This document shows, piece after piece, positions 45,433 to 53,413 of a stretch of DNA of 64,000 nt (its first letter is position 1; each line of letters opens with the position of its first letter). Under the pieces are notes generated by a model. That model ran no database searches. It was not told the origin of the DNA and worked only from the letters and a program-made list of their open reading frames with translations. Both the position numbers and the translations under genes were made by a program. Source of the stretch: Promicromonosporaceae bacterium. Its GTDB lineage: Bacteria > Actinomycetota > Actinomycetes > Actinomycetales > Cellulomonadaceae. The stretch is from positions 1 through 64,000 of the forward strand of contig WRHK01000005.1 of NCBI GenBank assembly GCA_009783295.1, in the 5' to 3' direction.

Positions 45433-45783
45433 TCAGAAGTCCTCGCGCAACGCGTACCGGTCGCCGGGCGGGCCCTCGGGCTGGTCCAGGTCGACCGCCC
45501 AGCCCGCGCCCTCGAGCGTGCGCACCACCCGGGCGATGTCGGCTTCGCTGGGCCGTTCGAGGATGCGGCGCTGCATGGCGTCGATGACGGCGTCCCGGCT
45601 GACGGGCTCCGGCTCCTCCTCGATGAGCGCTCCGACGATGGCGTCCACCTCGGCGTCGGTGAGCCTGCGGTGCAGCACCTCCAGGAGCGGGATGTAGTCC
45701 TGCCCCGGGATGCCGTCCTGGTAGCCCCGGCGCAGCCAGGTCAGGATCCTCTGCAGCCTGCCTTCGCTCTCCGGCATGGTCAT
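45433..45783 (-). CDS. DUF3349 protein
   Basis: 116 residues. Matches the small DUF3349 family of actinobacteria: RLQRILTWLRRGYQDGIPGQDYIPLLEVLHRRLTDAEVDAIVGAL ... RVVRTLEGAGWAVD. It is mostly helical and probably cytoplasmic. In mycobacteria a DUF3349 gene likewise lies next to pitA with a small membrane gene between, as here. The ATG at 45783 overlaps the membrane gene's stop (ATGA); the ATG at 45777 is an alternative. Confidence 0.88.
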   Translation of the reverse strand: MTMPESEGRLQRILTWLRRGYQDGIPGQDYIPLLEVLHRRLTDAEVDAIVGALIEEEPEPVSRDAVIDAMQRRILERPSEADIARVVRTLEGAGWAVDLDQPEGPPGDRYALREDF

Positions 45784-46055
45784 CCCCCGAAGATCTGCTT
45801 GCCGAGCACGATGACGACGATCCCGAAGACCGCCACGAGGAAGCAGAGCCCGAAGCAGAGCCACGCGAGCACGCGCCCGGCCGCCGTGGTGGGCGGGGGG
45901 TCGTCGGACTCCGGGTCGAACGGGTGGCCGGGCGGTACCTGCGCGAGCGCGCGCATGCCGAGGGCGAACAGCGCCGGCAGCCCGGCGCCGAACAGCACCC
46001 CGACGCCGAGGACCACGAGCGCGGAGCGCCCGATCGAGGCGAGGTCGATGTCCAT
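45780..46055 (-). CDS. Small two-helix membrane protein in the pit locus
   Basis: 91 residues with helices at about 9-33 and 62-86, the latter WLCFGLCFLVAVFGIVVIVLG, and a Pro/Asp-rich loop between. AAGGAGG lies eight bases before the ATG. Its position between pit and the DUF3349 gene matches the mycobacterial pitA locus. It may modulate the phosphate carrier; this is inferred from context only. Confidence 0.88.
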   Translation of the reverse strand: MDIDLASIGRSALVVLGVGVLFGAGLPALFALGMRALAQVPPGHPFDPESDDPPPTTAAGRVLAWLCFGLCFLVAVFGIVVIVLGKQIFGG

Positions 46056-46078
46056 CCCTGGCCCCTCCTTCCTGAGCT

Positions 46079-47248
46079 TCAGTCGAGCACGGTGGCGGCC
46101 GGCGGCTCGGCCGGCTCCCACTCGTCGTTGACGTTGTGGGCCGAGACGGCGGTGCGGCGGGAGTGGAGGTACATCCACCCGGACAGCACCATGAGGATCA
46201 GGAACACCACGATGACGCCGGCGAGCCCGCCGAGCGCGTTCTCGATGGCCCAGCACAGTGCACCGACGACTCCGGCCGCCGGCAGCGTGATGAGCCAGGC
46301 GATGGCCATGCGCCCGGCGACCGACCAGCGCACCTCGGCGCCGCGGCCCAGGCCGGTGCCGAGGATCGAGCCGGTGGCGACGTGCGTGGTCGACAGCGGC
46401 AGGCCCAGGTGGCTGGACGTGAGGATGATGGCGGCGCTCGACGCCTCGGCGGCCAGGCCCTGCGGCGGCGCGATCTCGACGAGGCCCTTGCCGAGGGTGC
46501 GGATCACGCGCCAGCCGCCCAGGTAGGTGCCCAGCGCGATGGCGAGCGCGCAGGCGCCCTTGACCCAGAACGGGATGGCGTCGTCGGGCGTGAGCGCCTG
46601 GTGGGCCACGAGGGCGAGGAACACGACGCCCATCGTCTTCTGCGCGTCGTTGGTGCCGTGGGCGAGAGAGACGAGCGACGCCGAGCCGATCTGCCCCCAC
46701 CGGAACCCGCGGTCCTCGACGTGCCGCGGCACGCGCGCGGTGATCCGGTAGATGAGCCACGTGCCGATGGCCGCCACGATCGCGGCGATCACGGGCGACA
46801 GCACTGCGGGGATGATCACCTTGCCGACGGTGCTGCCCCACTTGACGCCGCTCTCGCCGTTGACGATGCCCCAGATGAGCGCCGCCCCGATGAGCCCGCC
46901 GAACAGCGCGTGGCTGGACGACGACGGCAGCCCCAGCAGCCACGTCAGCAGGTTCCAGATGATGCCGCCCACCAGGCCCGCGAAGACGATGAACATGAGC
47001 GCCTGGCCCTCGGCGTGCGACAGGTCGACGACGTCGCCGCCCACCGTCTTGGCCACCTGGATCGACAGGAACGCGCCGACCAGGTTGAGCACGGCCGACA
47101 GCAGCACCGCGACCCGGGGCGGCAGTGCCCTGGTGGCGATCGAGGTCGCCATCGCGTTGCCGGTGTCATGGAACCCGTTGGTGAAGTCGAACAGCAGCGC
47201 TGTGCCCACGACGAGGACGAGGACGGTGGTCTCTTCCACGGTGTCCAT
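46079..47248 (-). CDS. pit: Low-affinity inorganic phosphate transporter (Pit family)
   Basis: 389 residues, about ten membrane helices. Both Pit signature repeats are present: FDFTNGFHDTGNAMATSIATRALPP near the N-terminus and SLAHGTNDAQKTMGVVFLAL in the middle, plus GLPSSSSHALFGGLIGA and GLPLSTTHVATGSI. It carries metal-phosphate with protons. The 23-base gap to the next gene and a strong ribosome site there imply an operon. Divergent from the TOBE regulator gene across 165 bases. Confidence 0.96.
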   Translation of the reverse strand: MDTVEETTVLVLVVGTALLFDFTNGFHDTGNAMATSIATRALPPRVAVLLSAVLNLVGAFLSIQVAKTVGGDVVDLSHAEGQALMFIVFAGLVGGIIWNLLTWLLGLPSSSSHALFGGLIGAALIWGIVNGESGVKWGSTVGKVIIPAVLSPVIAAIVAAIGTWLIYRITARVPRHVEDRGFRWGQIGSASLVSLAHGTNDAQKTMGVVFLALVAHQALTPDDAIPFWVKGACALAIALGTYLGGWRVIRTLGKGLVEIAPPQGLAAEASSAAIILTSSHLGLPLSTTHVATGSILGTGLGRGAEVRWSVAGRMAIAWLITLPAAGVVGALCWAIENALGGLAGVIVVFLILMVLSGWMYLHSRRTAVSAHNVNDEWEPAEPPAATVLD

Positions 47249-47355
47249 GGTGGACCGTCGGGGCCGATCACGAGAGTCGAGCAGCGCCTGGGGGCCACGT
47301 GTTCATGGCCACACCGCCGCACGGCGGGTGGCCAGGCGCACGTCACACCCCATTC

Positions 47356-47406
47356 CGCGCCTGCGGGCCGCTAGCCCTGTTCACCTCGCGCCTGCGGCCC
47401 TAGTGT
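47356..47406 (+). promoter_or_regulatory. Direct repeats and -10 box before the TOBE regulator
   Basis: CGCGCCTGCGG occurs at 47356-47366 and 47387-47397, 31 bp apart (three turns), each followed within a few bases by CTAG. TAGTGT at 47401-47406 ends seven bases before the ATG. The repeats could be an operator for the regulator itself. Confidence 0.35.
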
Positions 47407-47413
47407 TCCGCTC

Positions 47414-47827
47414 ATGCCGAAGATGAGGGTCAAGGACGCGGCGGTCCACCTGGGCGTCAGCGACGACACGGTGCGCCGCTGGGTCGACCGCGGGCTGCTC
47501 GCGTCGTCGAACGACGACGCCGGCCGCATGGTGGTCGACGGGTACGAGGTGGCCATGGTGGCGCGCCAGCACGCGACGCCGCCGGAGCTGCCGGCCGGGC
47601 TGGCGAGCTCGGCGCGGAACCGGTTCGTGGGGCTGGTGACCGACATCCGCACCGACACCGTGATGGCGCAGGTCGAGCTCCAGTGCGGGCCCTTCCGGGT
47701 GGTGTCGCTCATGAGCAGCGAGGCGGTACGCGACCTGGGCCTGGAGCTGGGCTCCTCGGCGGTCGCGACGATCAAGTCGACCCATGTGGTGGTCGAGACG
47801 GACAAGCACGACAAGGAGACGGCGTGA
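47414..47827 (+). CDS. HTH-TOBE regulator (molybdate-type)
   Basis: 137 residues. An N-terminal excisionase/MerR-like helix-turn-helix (VKDAAVHLGVSDDTVRRWVDRGLLASSNDDAGRMVVDGYEVA) is joined to a C-terminal TOBE/Mop domain (SARNRFVGLVTDIRTDTVMAQVELQCGPFRVVSLMSSEAV), which binds molybdate. It probably senses molybdate and regulates the operon. The start is predicted leaderless. modA follows with a four-base GTGA overlap. Confidence 0.92.
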   Translation: MPKMRVKDAAVHLGVSDDTVRRWVDRGLLASSNDDAGRMVVDGYEVAMVARQHATPPELPAGLASSARNRFVGLVTDIRTDTVMAQVELQCGPFRVVSLMSSEAVRDLGLELGSSAVATIKSTHVVVETDKHDKETA

Positions 47828-48615
47828 ACAGGCGAGCTCTCGTGGCAGCCCCCATCCTGGCGGTCCTGGCGATGGTGCTGACGGCGTGCGGCGGCGGGTC
47901 GGCGGGCGCGGGCGGCACCGGCGGGTCGCCGAGCGCCGCCCCGAAGACGCTGACCGTCTTCGCCGCGGCGTCCCTCCAGGGGGTCTTCGAGCAGCTCGGG
48001 CACCAGTTCGAGACGGACCACCCCGGCGTCACGGTCACCTTCAGCTTCGCGGGGTCGTCCGACCTCGTGTCCCAGATCCAGCAGGGCGCCCCGGCCGACG
48101 TGTTCGCCTCGGCCGACGCCAAGAACATGGACAAGCTGACGACGGCCAAGCTGGTCGACGGCGACCCCGTGAACTTCGCGTCGAACACCCTCGAGATCGC
48201 CGTGCCCGCGGGCAACCCCGCGGGGATCACCTCGTTCGCCGACCTGGCCAAGCCGGGTGTCGCGCTCGTGGTCTGCGCCCCCCAGGTGCCGTGCGGCAGC
48301 GCCACCGTCAAGGTCGAGCAGGCGGCCGGCGTGACCCTCAAGCCCGTCAGCGAGGAGCAGTCCGTCACCGACGTGCTCACCAAGGTGGAGACCGGCGAGG
48401 CCGACGCCGGGCTGGTCTACGTGACCGACGTCAAGGGCGCCGGCAGCAAGGTCGAGGGCGTCCCGTTCCCCGAGTCGAGCGGGGCGGTCAACACCTACCC
48501 GATCGCCACGGTCGCGGGTGCGGCCCAGCCGGAGCTGGCGCGGGAGTTCGTCGCGTTCGTGACCGGCTCGCACGGGCAGGACGCCCTCGCGGCCGCCGGG
48601 TTCGCCAAGCCCTGA
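47824..48615 (+). CDS. modA: Molybdate ABC transporter substrate-binding lipoprotein
   Basis: 263 residues. Signal peptide with lipobox VLTAC (Cys22). The mature part is a class II periplasmic-binding fold: TLTVFAAASLQGVFEQLGHQFE, FSFAGSSDLVSQIQQGAPADVFASAD, and VPCGSATVKVEQAAGV, all typical of ModA. Oxyanion contacts would come from the AAAS and GSSD serines. No modB or modC lies downstream; the next gene is on the other strand. The membrane parts must be elsewhere or missing. Confidence 0.95.
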   Translation: MNRRALVAAPILAVLAMVLTACGGGSAGAGGTGGSPSAAPKTLTVFAAASLQGVFEQLGHQFETDHPGVTVTFSFAGSSDLVSQIQQGAPADVFASADAKNMDKLTTAKLVDGDPVNFASNTLEIAVPAGNPAGITSFADLAKPGVALVVCAPQVPCGSATVKVEQAAGVTLKPVSEEQSVTDVLTKVETGEADAGLVYVTDVKGAGSKVEGVPFPESSGAVNTYPIATVAGAAQPELAREFVAFVTGSHGQDALAAAGFAKP

Positions 48616-48633
48616 CGACCACCCGCTCGGCGG

Positions 48634-49167
48634 TCACGCCGGCCGCACGTGCCGGTGGCCGTCGAGCGGGTACGCGGGCGGGTCGGCGGGCAGCACGGCC
48701 CGCAGCGCGAACCCGCACTTCTGCGCGACGCGGCACGAGGCGGCGTTGTCCACCTGGTGCAGCAGGTCCAGGTGCCCGAGCGCGGGGAACGTCGCGAACG
48801 CCCACGCGGCCAGGGCGTCCACCGCGCGCGGCGCCACCGCGCGACCCCGGGCGGGCGCCGCGGTCCAGTACCCGACCTCGGCGCCCGTCGCGCCCGGCGC
48901 CATGCCCTTGAGCACGACGTGCCCCACGATCGCGTCCGCCTCGGGCTCGACGACGGCGAACCCCAGGGACCGGCCCGTCTCCCACCCAAGCCGCCTGCCC
49001 TCGATCCACCGCGCAGCGCCCGCCTCGTCGTCCACCGACGCGCTCGTCCACCGGCGCAGGGCGGCGTCCCTGGAGATCTCGACCAGCGCCGGGGCGTCGG
49101 CGGGACGCCACGGGCGCAGAAGCAGCGCGCCGCCGTCCACCTCGACCTCGGTGCCGGCCGGGTCCAC
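48634..49167 (-). CDS. GNAT-family N-acetyltransferase (RimJ/RimL type)
   Basis: 177 residues. LLLRPWRPADAPALVEISRD start, GHVVLKGMAPGATGAEVGYWTAAPARGRAVAPRAVDALAAWAF acetyl-CoA region, and HQVDNAASCRVAQKCGFALRAVLP end are typical of the RimJ/RimL-like group that acetylates protein N-termini or small amines. The GTG at 49167 lies 17 bases after the stop of the upstream membrane gene, so it may be cotranscribed with the PadR-membrane pair. Its 3' end faces modA's with an 18-base gap. Confidence 0.9.
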   Translation of the reverse strand: MDPAGTEVEVDGGALLLRPWRPADAPALVEISRDAALRRWTSASVDDEAGAARWIEGRRLGWETGRSLGFAVVEPEADAIVGHVVLKGMAPGATGAEVGYWTAAPARGRAVAPRAVDALAAWAFATFPALGHLDLLHQVDNAASCRVAQKCGFALRAVLPADPPAYPLDGHRHVRPA

Positions 49168-49184
49168 GGCGCGCCAAGCCCGGG

Positions 49185-50039
49185 TCAGTGCGCCAGCCCG
49201 ATCTGGCGTCGCCCGGCGACGGCCGCGAGCGCCGCCGCCGCCGCGAGCAGCACGACGGTCGCGACCCAGCTCGGCACGAAAGGCGTGGCGACCAGCCCCT
49301 GGTCGCCCGAGACCACGCCGGGGTCGCCCGCGCGGACGCTCAGGCCCCAGGCCAGCGCGAGCACCGCCGTCGCGCCCATGCCGACGGCCAGCACCACGAG
49401 CGCCACGGGTCGCAGCCGCGCGGGCTGCTCGGCGGGCACGCGGCGCAGCACGGCGCTCGCCGCCCAGGCGGTCGCCGCGACCACGCCGACGCCGGCGAGC
49501 ACCACGACCGCGACGACCGCGAGGTTGGCGCCGGAGTGGACGCCGCCGGGCTGGCCCACGGCCCGCAGGGCACGCACGACGCCGAACCAGGCGGCGGCCC
49601 CCACGACGGGGACGGCGACGTAGCCCCACGCCCGCCGGTCGCGGCCGCGCAGCAGCGCGACGCCGGTCGGGGCGGTGGCGACCAGCAGCGCGAGCATCGA
49701 CACCGCGGCGGCGGCCACGAGCCACGCGCGCAGGGCGTCGGCGGTGGAGCCGCCGGCGCCGGTGAGGTCCTCGGAGAGCTTCTGGAAGGCGATCCCGGCC
49801 ACGGTGAACAGCCCGACGGCCCACACGGCCGTGGTCATGGGAGAACGAGCGGACATCTGGAGACCTCCGGGGGCGAGCTGCGCGCGCAGGGCGCCGTGCA
49901 GCGAGTCGAGGATCAGCAGGGGGTGGCGCTGGACGCGCAGGTCGCACAGGAGCTGGCCGTACTCCGGCCCGTACCGGCGCCGCCAGCCGCTCGGGTAGCA
50001 GGCGAGCAGCAGGCGCACGACGCGGGGGTCGCCGGTCAT
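49185..50039 (-). CDS. PadR-linked membrane protein of unknown function
   Basis: 284 residues. A 65-residue cytoplasmic start (VVRLLLACYPSGWRRRYGPEYGQLLCDL) of a kind often found beside PadR genes in actinobacteria, then about six membrane helices from residue 70 onward. No transport motif is visible. The ATG overlaps the padR stop (ATGA). The arrangement fits a regulator with its target membrane protein, but the role is unknown. Confidence 0.82.
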   Translation of the reverse strand: MTGDPRVVRLLLACYPSGWRRRYGPEYGQLLCDLRVQRHPLLILDSLHGALRAQLAPGGLQMSARSPMTTAVWAVGLFTVAGIAFQKLSEDLTGAGGSTADALRAWLVAAAAVSMLALLVATAPTGVALLRGRDRRAWGYVAVPVVGAAAWFGVVRALRAVGQPGGVHSGANLAVVAVVVLAGVGVVAATAWAASAVLRRVPAEQPARLRPVALVVLAVGMGATAVLALAWGLSVRAGDPGVVSGDQGLVATPFVPSWVATVVLLAAAAALAAVAGRRQIGLAH

Positions 50040-50350
50040 GCCGGCACCGTGCCCAGCCGGTGGAGGCTGAGCGTCGCGAGGTGCTGCATCCGGCTCGACT
50101 GGGCGGAGAGCTCGGCCGCGCCGGCGGGCGTGAGGCGGTAGGGCCGGCGCCGGCCCTCGGCGGGCAGGCCCTCGATCAGGCCCTGCGCCTCGAGCCGGCC
50201 CAGGGCCGCGTAGAGGGTGCCCGGCCCGAGGCGCACGCCCACATGGTCGGCCACGTCCGTGGTGATCGCGTACCCGTGCTTGTCGCCGTCGGCCAGGCTG
50301 GCCAGCACCAGCAGACCTGGCTCGGCCCAGCGGCCCAGCTCGTCGCCCAT
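50036..50350 (-). CDS. PadR-family transcriptional regulator (short)
   Basis: 104 residues, a PadR winged helix with little C-terminal extension: EPGLLVLASLADGDKHGYAITTDVADHVGVRLGPGTLYAALGRLEAQGLIEG, then RRRPYRLTPAG. GGAGG lies four bases before the ATG at 50350 and a TATAAC -10-like box lies 16 bases upstream (minus strand, 50367-50372). It overlaps the downstream membrane gene by four bases. Confidence 0.93.
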   Translation of the reverse strand: MGDELGRWAEPGLLVLASLADGDKHGYAITTDVADHVGVRLGPGTLYAALGRLEAQGLIEGLPAEGRRRPYRLTPAGAAELSAQSSRMQHLATLSLHRLGTVPA

Positions 50351-50434
50351 GGTTCCTCCGTTCGTCGTTATATCGCCGAACGTACTACGCGGGACGGAGC
50401 AGCGCCAGCGGTCCAGCGCCACTGTCCTCCGTAT

Positions 50435-50454
50435 TCGAACACCTGTTCTATCCT
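50435..50454 (+). promoter_or_regulatory. LexA (SOS) box overlapping a leaderless promoter
   Basis: TCGAACACCTGTTCTA at 50435-50450 matches the Gram-positive/actinobacterial SOS box (GAAC-N4-GTTC). It overlaps the TATCCT -10 box at 50449-50454, which ends six bases before the ATG at 50461. LexA binding there would block transcription. Confidence 0.65.
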
Positions 50455-50460
50455 AGACAC

Positions 50461-50721
50461 ATGGTCGACCGAGTGCCCGTGCGCGACTCCCCGGAGGAGG
50501 CTCCCCGGCGCCAGCGCGACAACGCGCAGGTGACGCGCCCGGAGACGCCGCTGCCCGTCCGCGTCTGGGTCACCCAGCGGCAGACGGGCGCGTTCGAGGC
50601 CGACGGCATCGCCGTCGCGTGGACCGACCGTCAGGTCGAGGTTCGGTACAGCGACCCGCACGGCCGTGAGGGGTTCGTGTGGGTGTGGGCCAGCGCGGTC
50701 ACGCGCCGCCCGGCGAGCTGA
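50461..50721 (+). CDS. Small protein with SOS-type promoter
   Basis: 86 residues, not recognised with confidence. A charged N-terminus of 30 residues is followed by a compact beta-rich part (PLPVRVWVTQRQTGAFEADGIAVAWTDRQVEVRYSDPHGREGFVWVWASAV). It may be related to small DUF6504-type proteins that accompany error-prone polymerases in actinobacteria, but that is a guess. No Shine-Dalgarno; the start sits six bases after a -10 box covered by a LexA site, so expression after DNA damage is predicted. Confidence 0.65.
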   Translation: MVDRVPVRDSPEEAPRRQRDNAQVTRPETPLPVRVWVTQRQTGAFEADGIAVAWTDRQVEVRYSDPHGREGFVWVWASAVTRRPAS

Positions 50722-50728
50722 GCCCGGC

Positions 50729-51157
50729 TCAGGCCTGGGGCACGTGGCCCCGCCGGCGCACCATCCGCCAGTGGTTGGTGTCGTCGACCCGCTCCAGCTC
50801 GATCTTGTCGAGCACGGCCTCGGCGAGCGGCAGCCCGCGCCCCGACTCGGCGTCCTCGCCGGGCATCGCGGCGCCCATGCCGGGCGTGAACTCCTGGCCC
50901 GTGTCGTACAGCTCGGCGGCGATCCGCTCGTCGTCGATCGAAAGCTCCAGGCGCCAGCGCACCTCGCCCTCCGGCTTGCCGTACTCGACCACGTTGTTCG
51001 CGATCTCGATCACGGCCGTCTCGAAGAGCATGACGTCCGTGGGGTCGACGTCGGGGTGGTCGGCCGCGGCCTGCGCGAGCAGCGCGTGCACCGTGTCGAG
51101 CTCCTCGGGCACGGCGAACCCCTCGGCGACGTAGGTCTCGTCGTCCTCACCAGCCAT
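50729..51157 (-). CDS. Anti-sigma factor kinase, RsbW-like
   Basis: 142 residues, HATPase_c_2 domain. The N-box is FETAVIEIANNVVEYG (E51, N55), the G1 box LYDTGQEFTPG, and ESGRGLPLAEAVLD the G2 region. In partner-switching systems this kinase holds a sigma factor and phosphorylates its STAS antagonist. It overlaps the STAS gene by 11 bases, and the phosphatase gene lies further upstream on the same strand. No sigma gene is adjacent. Confidence 0.92.
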   Translation of the reverse strand: MAGEDDETYVAEGFAVPEELDTVHALLAQAAADHPDVDPTDVMLFETAVIEIANNVVEYGKPEGEVRWRLELSIDDERIAAELYDTGQEFTPGMGAAMPGEDAESGRGLPLAEAVLDKIELERVDDTNHWRMVRRRGHVPQA

Positions 51158-51479
51158 GGCGGGCCTCCTCCACCGTCGCGTACGGGGAGAGGATCCGGTC
51201 CAGGTTCGTCAGCTTGAGCACCGCCTTGACCTGGTCCCCCGCGGCGGCGATCCGCAGGTCCCCGCCCTGCTGGCGCGCGGCCTTGAGGCCGCCGATCAGC
51301 GCGCCCAGCCCCGACGAGTCGATGAAGTCCACCGCCGACAGGTCGACGACGATCCGCGCCTTGCCCTCCCGCACCAGGTCGTCGATGCGCGCCTTGAGCG
51401 GCGGGGCCGAGACCAGGTTGAACTTGCCCTCGGGCACGAGCGCCACATAGCCGCCTGCGTCCTTCTCCTCGTAGAACAT
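51147..51479 (-). CDS. Anti-anti-sigma factor, STAS domain (RsbV-like)
   Basis: 110 residues, one STAS domain. DFIDSSGLGALIGGLKAARQQGG contains the phosphorylatable serine (S56 in DSSG). It should bind the RsbW-like kinase encoded next to it when unphosphorylated and free the sigma factor. It overlaps the kinase gene by 11 bases; the phosphatase gene ends 54 bases upstream of its start. Confidence 0.94.
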   Translation of the reverse strand: MFYEEKDAGGYVALVPEGKFNLVSAPPLKARIDDLVREGKARIVVDLSAVDFIDSSGLGALIGGLKAARQQGGDLRIAAAGDQVKAVLKLTNLDRILSPYATVEEARHGW

Positions 51480-51533
51480 GCGTCCACCCGCTCCTTCACG
51501 TCTCGGCAGGCCGGCCCAGGGCCGCCTGGGTGT

Positions 51534-52712
51534 TCACGATCGGTCCTCGCCGGTCCTGCGCGCCACGACGGCGGTGACGTCGTCCGTGGCGTCGTGGCTC
51601 ACCGCGTAGTCGACGACGATGTCGACGATCTCCGCGCAGCTCAGCCCCGGGTCCAGGATCGCCGGGAGCTTGGTCAGCGCGACGTCGTAGTCGTCGCCCA
51701 GCACGTCGAACACGCCGTCGGACACGATCACCAGCAGCTCGTCCTCCGCGAGGGTGTCGGAGGCCTGCATCCACGTGTCCTCGATGAACGTGCCCAGCGG
51801 CAGGTACTCCTGGATCAGCCGCCGCGGCCCGCGCGGGCCGGCGATGATCGCGAGCCCGTGACCCGCGTCGACGTAGCTGAGCCGGCCGCTGGCCGGGTCG
51901 ACGCGGCCCGCCCACAGGGTGCTGAACCGGCCGTTGGCCTCGAGGTCGTGCCGGGTGGTCTGCGACGTGCTGCGCACGGCCCCGCCGATGTCGTAGTACC
52001 GCGAGTGGCCGCGCAGCACGGCCCGCACCTCGGAGGCGATGAGCGACGCCGGCAGGCCCTTGCCCATGACGTCGCCGAGCACCACCTGGAGCTGCCGGTC
52101 GCCGTACCGGTCGTCGATCACCAGCCAGTCGTAGAAGTCGCCGCCGGCCTCCCGGGCGGGCTGCACGCGCCCGGCCACCTCGATGCCGGGCAGGTCGGGC
52201 GGCTCGCTGGGCAGCATGAGGCGCTGCACCTGGCCGGCCAGCGCCATCTCCTCCTGGACGGCCAGCTCGCGCTCCAGCACCGCGCCCAGGTCGCCGAGCA
52301 TCTCGCGCTGCGTGCGCCCCAGCTCACGCGGCACCAGGTCGAAGATGCACAGCGTGCCGATGGCCTGCCCGCTCTGCCCATGCACGGGCACGCCGGCGTA
52401 GAACCGCACGCGGGGTGGACCCGCGACGGCCGGGATCGAGGCGAACCGGGGGTCCTCGCGCAGGTCGCGCACCTCGAGGATCTCGTCCTGGCCCACGGTG
52501 ACGCGGCAGACGGACTCCTCCACCGGGATCGAGCCGGTCGGGTACCCCACCGAGGCCACCGTGTACTGCGACTCCGTGCCGACCAGGTTGAGCGCCGCGA
52601 TCGGCGCGCCGAAGATCGCCTGCGCCAGGCGCACCACGCGGTCGTACCGCTCGGCGGGCGCCTTGGCCAACGCCTCGGCCTCGAGCCGGCCGGAGCTGGG
52701 TTCCAGGGGCAC
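51534..52712 (-). CDS. GAF-domain PP2C/SpoIIE-type phosphatase
   Basis: 392 residues. A GAF sensor at about 20-165 (FGAPIAALNLVGTESQYTVASVGYPTGSIPVEESVCRVTV; FYAGVPVHGQSGQAIGTLCIFD), a linker helix (QEEMALAGQVQRLMLPSEPPDLPGIEVAGRVQPAREAGGDFYDW), then the SpoIIE catalytic domain to the end. Metal-binding acidic residues are in GGDFYDW, VVLGDVMGKG, DAGHG, VIVSDGVFD and ATDDVTAVV. It probably dephosphorylates the STAS protein in response to a small-molecule or redox cue sensed by GAF. The GTG at 52712 lies eight bases after the upstream gene's stop. Confidence 0.92.
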   Translation of the reverse strand: MPLEPSSGRLEAEALAKAPAERYDRVVRLAQAIFGAPIAALNLVGTESQYTVASVGYPTGSIPVEESVCRVTVGQDEILEVRDLREDPRFASIPAVAGPPRVRFYAGVPVHGQSGQAIGTLCIFDLVPRELGRTQREMLGDLGAVLERELAVQEEMALAGQVQRLMLPSEPPDLPGIEVAGRVQPAREAGGDFYDWLVIDDRYGDRQLQVVLGDVMGKGLPASLIASEVRAVLRGHSRYYDIGGAVRSTSQTTRHDLEANGRFSTLWAGRVDPASGRLSYVDAGHGLAIIAGPRGPRRLIQEYLPLGTFIEDTWMQASDTLAEDELLVIVSDGVFDVLGDDYDVALTKLPAILDPGLSCAEIVDIVVDYAVSHDATDDVTAVVARRTGEDRS

Positions 52713-52720
52713 GGCGCGCC

Positions 52721-53143
52721 TCAGGCGGTCGCGTCGGCGTCGAGGATCGGCTCGATGTCGAGCACGGAGCGCCGCGTCGCGGCCCACCCCATGCCCAGCG
52801 ACGTGCGCCGGTCGGTGATCAGCACGACGACGGCCTCGGGGTTGTTGGGCAGCACCATCATGAAGTGGATGGTGTGCCGGGTCGTCATCTGCACCTCCTC
52901 CATGAGGCGCTCGCTCGGCACGCCGCGGCGGGCCGAGATCAGGTCCTCCACGTGCCGCACCGTCTTGCCGCGGAACATCTCGACGGCGGCCGCAGCCACG
53001 GCCTCGAGGTACTCGGCCGTGAAGTACGGGACGTTGTGCGCGACCCCCATCAGCTCGCCGGTGCGCATGTCCGCGACGGCGCAGCCGAGCGCGCCGTCCA
53101 CCCCGTCGACCACTGACCGCATGACGTCGTCGAGCCTGCTCAC
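52721..53143 (-). CDS. Roadblock/LC7-like small protein in the partner-switching cluster
   Basis: 140 residues. The pattern GALGCAVADMRTGELMGVAHNVPYFTAEYLEAVAAAAVEMF ... HTIHFMMVLPNNPEAVVVLITDRRTSLGMGW resembles the roadblock/LC7 fold. Such proteins often sit with signalling phosphatases or small GTPases; none of the latter is present. The GTG follows TACTGT by seven bases, so it probably starts the transcript of the whole cluster. The fold assignment is tentative. Confidence 0.75.
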   Translation of the reverse strand: MSRLDDVMRSVVDGVDGALGCAVADMRTGELMGVAHNVPYFTAEYLEAVAAAAVEMFRGKTVRHVEDLISARRGVPSERLMEEVQMTTRHTIHFMMVLPNNPEAVVVLITDRRTSLGMGWAATRRSVLDIEPILDADATA

Positions 53144-53413
53144 GCCACCGACAGTAGGAGCCGCAGCGCCCTGACGCGCGGGGAACGCGGCCCCCGGCGC
53201 CCTGTGACGGGCACCCCGGGCGGGACGCGCGGCAACCACCGAGGGCGTGGCGCCGAACAACCCCGGCCGTGTCGCCCTGTGCCCCGCCAGGCAACGGTCG
53301 GGACACCGCGCGTGCGTGGTTTCACGCAGACCGGCCGGGGGCGGCGTCCTCGGCGGCCTGAGATGAGGCATGCGACCCACCGGTCGCGGGTCCCGATCCA
53401 GATTGGAAAACCC

